A DNA stretch of 12,153 nucleotides from contig QIHH01000073.1 of assembly GCA_003230195.1 (NCBI GenBank), positions 1-12,153 of the forward strand, written 5' to 3'. The position numbers were made by a program, and so were the translations under genes. The stretch comes from Gammaproteobacteria bacterium. GTDB lineage: Bacteria > Pseudomonadota > Gammaproteobacteria > SZUA-140. Position 1 is the stretch's first letter. Each line of letters starts with the position of its first letter. The notes below the pieces were generated by a model. It had not been told where the DNA came from. It worked only from the letters and a program-made list of their open reading frames with translations, and did not search any database. Of the stretch, positions 8,165-12,153 are shown piece after piece.

Positions 8165-8662
8165 CTAGCAGTTTAAATTATTATTTGTGACGACCATTCG
8201 GCCAGTGGGTAATAGCGTCAGTTGGCGTCCACGCTCGTCAGTTCTACCATCACAAAGGTCAAGTGTATCTGTTACATTGGGGCGGCCGCTGGCTAAGTAT
8301 TGAATAGTGCTATTATCGCCGTTGCTATTGAGCGTGCTGCTGCCATTCTGAATTGGGAATATTTTTAAGTCGGCTCCGCCATTTATGGCGACTGTCCAGC
8401 CAGCGCCCCATTCGTTGCTGGCAACTGGGCTGATGGCGATAACATCTATTGTGATTGCTCGTTTGACTGCTTCACTACGAGCAAAGGCGTGTGAGGCAAT
8501 AAATTGATTCGACTGAGAGCTGAGGCGATTATTCTGAACCATATTAGATAGGTTGGGGGCGGCGACTGAGACCAGAATGGCAGCGATGGTTAGTGTGATC
8601 ATCAGCTCAATTAACGTAAAACCTGTCTGTTGCTTGTTCATGGAGTATGTTTTAGCATTCAT
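8165..8662 (-). CDS. fimT: GspH/FimT-type minor pseudopilin, first gene of pilus operon
   Basis: This 165-residue prepilin has leader ending KQQTG (cleavage after G14) and mature start FTLIELMITLTIAAILVSVA with glutamate at position 5. The downstream NRLSSQSNQFIASHAFARSEAVKR matches the GspH/FimT family, whose FARSEA-like helix is well conserved. It could equally be named fimU, the Pseudomonas gene at this place; FimT and FimU are hard to tell apart by eye. ATG at 8662 was chosen, with GGA seven bases upstream; a GTG at 8677 would add five residues. Two cysteines (DLCDG and the C-terminal residue) may form a disulfide. As the first gene of the operon, its promoter should lie in the 170-base gap shared with thiO. 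Confidence 0.85.
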   Translation of the reverse strand: MNAKTYSMNKQQTGFTLIELMITLTIAAILVSVAAPNLSNMVQNNRLSSQSNQFIASHAFARSEAVKRAITIDVIAISPVASNEWGAGWTVAINGGADLKIFPIQNGSSTLNSNGDNSTIQYLASGRPNVTDTLDLCDGRTDERGRQLTLLPTGRMVVTNNNLNC

Positions 8663-8832
8663 GATTTTTCCGGTCACGAGAAAGGCGACGAGCTGTTGTA
8701 TTTGTCCGATAAACGGTTGTTTGGGGTAAAATCTTGAAATTTAGATTCGTTGTTGAAGTATTCATCGGCGTCTTGGTGAAATTCTTTTATTAGTCGGTTT
8801 TCGGCGTTGTGTGGCAATCAAACGGGGATGTG
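8663..8832. promoter_or_regulatory. Divergent intergenic region between the pilus operon and thiO
   Basis: This 170-base gap must hold the start signals of both the leftward pilus operon and rightward thiO. On the + strand, TTGTCC (8702-8707) and TAAAAT (8727-8732) resemble sigma70 boxes, but the 19-base spacer is longer than ideal. On the - strand I find no convincing pair, and no clear sigma54 site. Some pilus operons need an activator, which would fit a weak promoter, but no operator is recognisable. GGGG at 8824-8827 is the likely ribosome site of thiO. Confidence 0.35.
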
Positions 8833-9930
8833 ATGGTGGGTAGAGCAGCAACTGACTGTTTAATCGTCGGTGGTGGGTTGATCGGTATGTTGAGTGCATA
8901 TGAGCTGGCACAAGCCGGTATGCGAGTGACGTTGTTAGAGCGAGGACAGACGGGGCAGGAGTCGTCATGGGCAGGTGGCGGCATTCTTTCGCCGCTATAC
9001 CCTTGGCGTTATCCTGATGAGGTAAGCGCGCTGGCGAGCTGGGGGCAGTCGCGTTATCAGGGGTTGGCTGAAGTGCTTTTTGCGCAGTCAGGAATCGATC
9101 CTGAATGGCAGCTGAGTGGACTACTGATGCTGGATGTAGTCGACCAGGCATCGGCTCTGGTCTGGGCGAAGTGTCATGCAGTGCGGCTGGAGCCGTTGGT
9201 TAATGGTGAAATAGCACGCTGTGATGTTGCGTTGCCTGCATATAGTGGAGCGGCACTGTGGATGCCTGAGGTCGCTCAAATCCGTAATCCACGTTTATTA
9301 AGCGCACTACGTAAGGTGCTGGAGCAGAATGGTGTGGTGTTTGAGGAGCAGACGGAAGTGTTGGGCTTTCAACAGCAAGCGGGGCGGGTCACGGCAGTTG
9401 AGACCACGCGCGGTGTCTATCAGGCCAACAAGGTAGTGGTGGCAAGCGGCGCATGGAGCCGCACGTTATTGGCAGGCGTTGGTGAATCGATCGAGATTGA
9501 GCCGGTGCGTGGTCAGATGCTGCTATATAAAGGTGAACCGGGTTTGCTTAAGACGATCGTGATGGCAGATGGGCATTATGTGATCCCGCGTCGAGATGGT
9601 CACGTGCTGGTCGGCAGTACCGTTGAATATGTGGGGTTTGATAAGTCGACTACAACAGCTGCTGCTGAGGCTTTGCGTCAGGTTGCGCAGACGCTGGTGC
9701 CAGCTCTGGGAGGGATGGATATCGTGAGACACTGGGCCGGTTTGCGCCCGGGTAGCGCGGAAGGAGTGCCTTATATAGGTGAACACCCGCAGATGACAGG
9801 GTTATATGTGAATGCAGGCCATTTTCGCAATGGTGTTGTGTTGGGCTATGCATCGGCGAAATTGTTGGGGGATATTGTGCTTGAGCGCGAATCTAATTTT
9901 GATACTTCATGCTATGCCATTGAAAGATAA
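8833..9930 (+). CDS. thiO: Glycine oxidase ThiO (FAD-dependent)
   Basis: ThiO oxidises glycine with oxygen to give iminoglycine (dehydroglycine) for the thiazole moiety of thiamine, releasing hydrogen peroxide. The 365-residue length is that of the family. The FAD-binding Rossmann motif is at the N-terminus (LIVGGGLIG, residues 10-18), with E36 ending the second strand (LLER). Then comes the ThiO stretch ESSWAGGGILSPLYPWRYP (43-61). Near the C-terminus GLRPGSAEGVPYIG contains the substrate-contacting arginine (about 305), followed by the flavin-closing GHFRNGV. ATG at 8833 was chosen, with GGGG five bases upstream; GTG at 8809 is an upstream alternative. No other thiamine genes are in view. 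ThiO next to the pilus operon is an arrangement seen in other gammaproteobacteria, from memory. Confidence 0.92.
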   Translation: MVGRAATDCLIVGGGLIGMLSAYELAQAGMRVTLLERGQTGQESSWAGGGILSPLYPWRYPDEVSALASWGQSRYQGLAEVLFAQSGIDPEWQLSGLLMLDVVDQASALVWAKCHAVRLEPLVNGEIARCDVALPAYSGAALWMPEVAQIRNPRLLSALRKVLEQNGVVFEEQTEVLGFQQQAGRVTAVETTRGVYQANKVVVASGAWSRTLLAGVGESIEIEPVRGQMLLYKGEPGLLKTIVMADGHYVIPRRDGHVLVGSTVEYVGFDKSTTTAAAEALRQVAQTLVPALGGMDIVRHWAGLRPGSAEGVPYIGEHPQMTGLYVNAGHFRNGVVLGYASAKLLGDIVLERESNFDTSCYAIER

Positions 9931-9961
9931 GTGATAATATTCATCCTGACAAAGAAAGAAG

Positions 9962-9990
9962 TTGTTTCGCCTGATCCCTTCTTTTATACT
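9962..9990 (+). promoter_or_regulatory. Sigma70-type promoter of tRNA-Thr
   Basis: TTGTTT (9962-9967) and TATACT (9985-9990) are separated by exactly 17 bases. They are followed by a GC-rich CCTCGGC stretch as in stringently controlled stable-RNA promoters. Transcription would start near 9997, about 30 bases before the mature tRNA end. Confidence 0.75.
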
Positions 9991-10025
9991 CCTCGGCTTG
10001 TCTTAAGCGTTTATTGTTAGGCATT

Positions 10026-10101
<76 letters not shown>

Positions 10102-10104
10102 ATT

Positions 10105-10245
10105 TGAGACCTTTGCACGAGAACTCGTTTTCGTTCCAGCAAGGCATCAATGATCGAAAAAATGGCGTTTACACCCAGTAAATGAGTGTTTTGAGATTAT
10201 TTATAACGGGGCTGGAGCGGAAAATAGACGCGTGCAAAGGTCTCA
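10105..10245. mobile_element. MITE-like element with perfect 15-bp terminal inverted repeats
   Basis: TGAGACCTTTGCACG at 10105-10119 is matched exactly by its reverse complement at 10231-10245. The inner sequence also matches: TTTTCGTTCCAGC on the left resembles TTTCCGCTCCAGC read inward from the right end, so the imperfect repeat extends to about 35 bases. At 141 bp with no open frame, it looks like a non-autonomous element that would need a transposase made elsewhere. The terminal sequence resembles ends of IS5-type insertion sequences as I remember them; this is not verified. No convincing target duplication flanks this pair. The element begins immediately behind tRNA-Thr. Confidence 0.75.
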
Positions 10246-10251
10246 GTTTAT

Positions 10252-10467
10252 TTATTCACTTCCTGTATAGTCAGCCTCTTTAAATCCTTCGATCACTTCA
10301 TCAAGTGTTTCCTGTGCGATTTCTCTGCTCTTAAATGGGCCGTGAGACTCACCGCCTCTGACTAAAAAATACCAGCCATTTTTTTCCCCGTTGCCATTTT
10401 GATTAACGAGTGAAGAGCGGTAGAAAAATCGGTCGCTGCGGTAGTGTGGCGCGCCATAAATTTGAGA
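10252..10467 (-). pseudogene. Remnant of a small WYF..REG..GPF-type protein gene, 5' end missing
   Basis: A frame of 71 codons is open between an upstream TGA (10468-10470) and a TAA (10252-10254), but has no ATG, GTG or TTG near its beginning. The translation nevertheless looks like real protein: HYRSDRFFYR, then NGWYFLVRGGESHGPFKSRE, then an acidic helix (ETLDEVIEGFKEADY). The pattern RSDRFF...WYF..R.G...GPF resembles a family of small gammaproteobacterial proteins of unknown function (possibly DUF6316, from memory). Only the first dozen or so residues would be missing. It could be a gene decapitated by local rearrangement next to the repeat element, or a gene using a rare ATT start (10459-10461 on the opposite strand). 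I favour a remnant. Confidence 0.5.
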
Positions 10468-10663
10468 TCACAATGATCAACGGCAGCAGCGGTATTTGCT
10501 GCTGGCCATTGTAGCGTGTGGCAAGGTGTCGCATGGAATGCGTTGCCTACATATGGTAGCTGATATGCACTATCGTTCAGTTTTCAGAATAAACTGAGCG
10601 TGTGGTTGCTAGAGATAAGTAATCAGCTCAAATTGTTTCTTCCATTTACGCACCCTGTCGCGG
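10468..10663. other. Non-coding stretch without recognised genes
   Basis: No credible frame is open on either strand. Two short inverted repeats are visible (CAGCAGC...GCTGCTG at 10484-10504, and a hairpin at 10574-10600), neither followed by a T-run. It may be decayed DNA between the gene remnant and the phage-like cassette. Confidence 0.5.
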
Positions 10664-10984
10664 CTATCTGTCATTATTACCAAGCCATGTTGGCAATGCC
10701 TGAGAGCATTTGCTACAGACGCCTTGTTTCTTATTATAATCGACAGTTAGCCAATAACACCCCCAGCCATCTTTAGTGGCGCACTGCGAGTGACTGGTGC
10801 AGCCACAGCCGGTGCAGGTGATATCGGCGACTAACATCTCTGATACCATGATGAGATTACGTTCAGCACCCGCAACGAGTGTGCGAGCCTGCTCGTTATT
10901 GGGTTGTATCACAGTCAGGCTGCGAGAGAGCAGATTGATATGCCAGATCAGCTGTTCGATGTGCTGTGTGGTGAGGTGTGTCAT
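10664..10984 (-). CDS. Small cysteine-rich protein with zinc-finger-like motif
   Basis: The 106-residue product has a helical first half (HIEQLIWHINLLSRSLTVIQ and following) and a cysteine-rich second half. That half runs TCTGCGCTSHSQC, GWGCYW, then GVCSKC, in the order C-x2-C-x-C-x5-C-x7-C and finally CSxC. This layout, with the CGCT and G-C-x-W steps and a closing CSxC, is one I know from small phage and prophage proteins. It should bind one or two metal ions, probably zinc. The function is unknown. AGGA lies about 8 bases before the ATG. It is downstream of the 89-residue gene on the same strand (56-base gap), so both are probably expressed from the divergent promoter region near 11311-11415 and controlled by the CI-like repressor. 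Confidence 0.65.
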   Translation of the reverse strand: MTHLTTQHIEQLIWHINLLSRSLTVIQPNNEQARTLVAGAERNLIMVSEMLVADITCTGCGCTSHSQCATKDGWGCYWLTVDYNKKQGVCSKCSQALPTWLGNNDR

Positions 10985-11040
10985 ATCGGGTTCCTGTTTT
11001 ATTGCTGCAATATTGACGTCCTGTCATCAATGGTTTTTTG

Positions 11041-11310
11041 TTAAATATTATCGTATTCATCCCACAGCGCCAATGGATCGCCATCCCACCCTTTTTCCAT
11101 CAGCATTTGTTCAATTGTTTTTCGTGTTAACAGAATATTACCGTGTGATGTAGTGAGAGACTCCTGCGGATCCAGCGCGCGTTTAACCGTATGTCCGTTG
11201 CCTTCGAAGCGGGCGGCGATGTGGCTGTGTTTAATATCATAGAAACGCATCAACTGAATGACGTACAATTCAAAACGGTCACTATCTTTTTGATTTGGTG
11301 GTTGTTTCAT
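11041..11310 (-). CDS. Hypothetical 89-residue protein divergent from the CI-like repressor
   Basis: I do not recognise this protein. It is charged and has no signal peptide or membrane segment, so it should be cytoplasmic. Residues 12-46 (RFELYVIQLMRFYDIKHSHI, then AARFEGNGHTVKRAL) could form helices like those of a small DNA-binding protein, but no clear helix-turn-helix can be assigned. The end, GWDGDPLALWDEYDNI, is acidic and aromatic. AGGAG lies 12 bases before the ATG, a rather long spacing. It is the first gene leftward from the repressor's intergenic region, the place where lambdoid elements put a cro-like or early gene. That position hints at, but does not prove, a regulatory role. 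Confidence 0.6.
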   Translation of the reverse strand: MKQPPNQKDSDRFELYVIQLMRFYDIKHSHIAARFEGNGHTVKRALDPQESLTTSHGNILLTRKTIEQMLMEKGWDGDPLALWDEYDNI

Positions 11311-11415
11311 GTCGAATAATAGCTCCTTTATTGATCGATAATGAAATAATAATATTTGATTATGAATATTAATATTCCAAAAAGAATATTAAGTCAAGGA
11401 AATGATTGATAAAAC
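11311..11415. promoter_or_regulatory. AT-rich divergent control region with candidate repressor operators
   Basis: The gap between the 89-residue gene (-) and the repressor gene (+) is strikingly AT-rich. It contains a perfect 14-bp palindrome GAATATTAATATTC at 11364-11377 and a further half-copy GAATATT at 11384-11390, offset by 20 bases, about two helical turns. AATATTT at 11351-11357 may be a third, weaker element. Such repeated sites are expected for autoregulation by the CI-type protein encoded next door. I could not assign a confident -35/-10 pair on either strand. Confidence 0.5.
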
Positions 11416-11874
11416 GTGAAAAATTTTGCCGAAGAGATCATTGAACGCATCAAGCAGGCCGAGTCGTTACGCTACGATACGGAAGTTGCTATTGTGCTGG
11501 GGGCAGAAAAGCAGCATGTGGGGCCGTGGAAGGCGCGCGGGCAGATTCCGTGGGAACGCCTGCTGGATTATGCGCGTAAAAGTGGTGTATCGCTTGACTA
11601 CCTGGTGCTGGGTCGAGGGCCGGTGCGTGTCGTTGGGATCGGTATTAGTGAAGATATGGAGCATTATGGTTTAACCGAGATCGATAAAGCGCTTTTGACC
11701 CGCGTCATCACGATGATTGATGAAGTGTGTGAGGCGAGGGGACTGGAGAGTAGCGGCAAGCGTAAGGCGCTGCTAGTCGCATTAGTCTATCGAAATAGTG
11801 TTCGGGCGCAGGGTAATGAGCCCGACCGGCAGGAAATTGAAGAGTTAATTGACCTCTCGATTGCCGAGCAGTAA
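11416..11874 (+). CDS. Phage CI-type helix-turn-helix repressor
   Basis: The N-terminal 70 residues match the bacteriophage CI repressor helix-turn-helix domain. A helix (FAEEIIERIKQAE) is followed by YDTEVAIVLGAEKQHVGPWK, the basic turn ARGQIPWERLLDYARKSG, and SLDYLVLGRGP. The layout DTEVA...LG......WK.RG.IP...L.......SLDYLL.G.GP is diagnostic. The remaining 80 residues are mostly helical and carry no LexA/S24 self-cleavage domain, so RecA-driven induction in the lambda manner is unlikely. The gene starts at GTG 11416; no other in-frame start precedes the domain. The AAGGA at 11396-11400 is 15 bases away, so initiation looks weak. A five-codon ATG frame (11402-11419) lies between and ends across the GTG. 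It is divergent from two small genes it probably controls. Confidence 0.82.
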   Translation: MKNFAEEIIERIKQAESLRYDTEVAIVLGAEKQHVGPWKARGQIPWERLLDYARKSGVSLDYLVLGRGPVRVVGIGISEDMEHYGLTEIDKALLTRVITMIDEVCEARGLESSGKRKALLVALVYRNSVRAQGNEPDRQEIEELIDLSIAEQ

Positions 11875-11924
11875 ATCCCATTGCAGCCCTGTGAAAGTGT
11901 ATATAAATTATGCGATGGGGCCCA

Positions 11925-11939
11925 GCGTGCAAAGGTCTC
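11925..11939 (-). repeat. Mobile-element terminal repeat, right-end type
   Basis: GCGTGCAAAGGTCTC is identical over 15 bases to the right end of the 141-bp element (10230-10244) but shares nothing further inward with it. It is followed by TTT at 11940-11942, which equals the TTT just outside the left-end repeat at 10106. It may be the outer right end of a larger unit or a remnant. Confidence 0.8.
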
Positions 11940-11965
11940 TTTGAATCCCGCTTGTTGTGTCAGAA

Positions 11966-11996
11966 TGAGACCTTTGCACGAGAACTAGTTTTCGTT
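11966..11996 (+). repeat. Mobile-element terminal repeat, left-end type
   Basis: The 31 bases here match 10105-10135 with a single difference (A for C at 11987), including the 15-base core TGAGACCTTTGCACG and the following AGAACT-GTTTTCGTT. The similarity stops at 11997. No matching right end follows within the window. It therefore marks either the start of an element whose other end is beyond 12153, or a truncated end. It lies 26 bases after the preceding right-end repeat and 11 bases before the lipoprotein start. Confidence 0.8.
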
Positions 11997-12007
11997 AAAA
12001 ACGAGTG

Positions 12008-12153
12008 ATGTTGATGAAAGAATTATGGCGGTGGGTCTATTTTCTATTGTGCGCTATGTTGCTAGCCAGTTGCGTTGCGCTACCGCAAGAGGATGCGCTG
12101 CGTCAGGCGACGCTGGTTTACTCCGCTAATCTTGATGGCGAGCTGGAGCCGTG
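12008..12153 (+). CDS. Lipoprotein, N-terminal part (3' partial)
   Basis: The frame starts at ATG 12008 (ATG 12014 also possible) and runs off the right edge after 48 codons. A positively charged start (MKELWR) and hydrophobic core are followed by a lipobox LLASC with the lipidated cysteine at residue 22, so the product should be a membrane-anchored lipoprotein processed by LspA. After it comes LVYSANLDGELEP, and the next codon begins TG, so it may read EPC. NxDGxLEPC resembles the start of some UshA-like metallophosphoesterase proteins often found with multihaem cytochromes; this is a weak hint from a few residues. No strong ribosome site is seen, and an insertion-sequence-type end lies just upstream, possibly separating the gene from its original promoter. 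Confidence 0.6.
   Translation, partial: MLMKELWRWVYFLLCAMLLASCVALPQEDALRQATLVYSANLDGELEP

Noticed and set aside
10484..10504. Inverted repeat CAGCAGC...GCTGCTG as an operator or terminator
   Set aside because: Only 7 bp, with no associated promoter or T-run; likely chance.
10574..10600. Hairpin CGTTCAGTTT...AAACTGAGCG as a terminator
   Set aside because: The stem is about 10 bp with one wobble pair and a 7-base loop, but no T-run follows on either strand and the stem is AT-rich.

Overview
The window looks like gammaproteobacterial chromosome. The evidence is the block ileS-lspA-ispH followed by a type IV pilus minor-pilin/PilY1 operon and thiO, an order resembling that of Pseudomonas and relatives. 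Base composition is moderate and I see nothing that fixes the genus. The two edges cut genes: the 3' end of ileS on the left and the 5' end of a lipoprotein gene on the right.

Region 1 (1-1976, + strand) is housekeeping. It holds the zinc-binding tail of isoleucyl-tRNA synthetase, signal peptidase II (LspA) and IspH, the last enzyme of the MEP isoprenoid pathway. They are tightly packed and end in a strong symmetric hairpin that can also stop the convergent pilus operon. The fkpB gene often found between lspA and ispH is absent.

Region 2 (1996-8662, - strand) is one compact operon read fimT/gspH-like, pilV, pilW, pilX, a small secreted CxxC protein, pilY1, pilE. Gaps are short (37 bases or less), with one ATGA overlap. 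The products should form the priming/tip complex of a type IV pilus: minor pilins with class III prepilin signals, plus the large adhesin PilY1 with an intact von Willebrand A metal site and a calcium-loop beta-propeller. The small CxxC protein between pilX and pilY1 is the least explained member.

Region 3 (8833-10101, + strand) holds thiO (glycine oxidase, thiazole branch of thiamine synthesis) and a tRNA-Thr(CGT) with a good sigma70-type promoter.

Region 4 (10105-12000) is an accessory insert starting three bases after the tRNA. It is marked by four copies of an insertion-sequence-like terminal repeat (core GAGACCTTTGCACG). A 141-bp MITE-like element comes first. Next is a broken remnant of a small gene, then two small minus-strand genes (one with a cysteine-rich zinc-finger-like motif) divergent from a phage CI-type repressor across an AT-rich region with a perfect palindrome. 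The outermost repeat pair (10106-11939) is flanked by TTT on both sides, so the whole regulatory cassette might have moved as one unit. A further repeat end abuts the truncated lipoprotein gene at the right edge.
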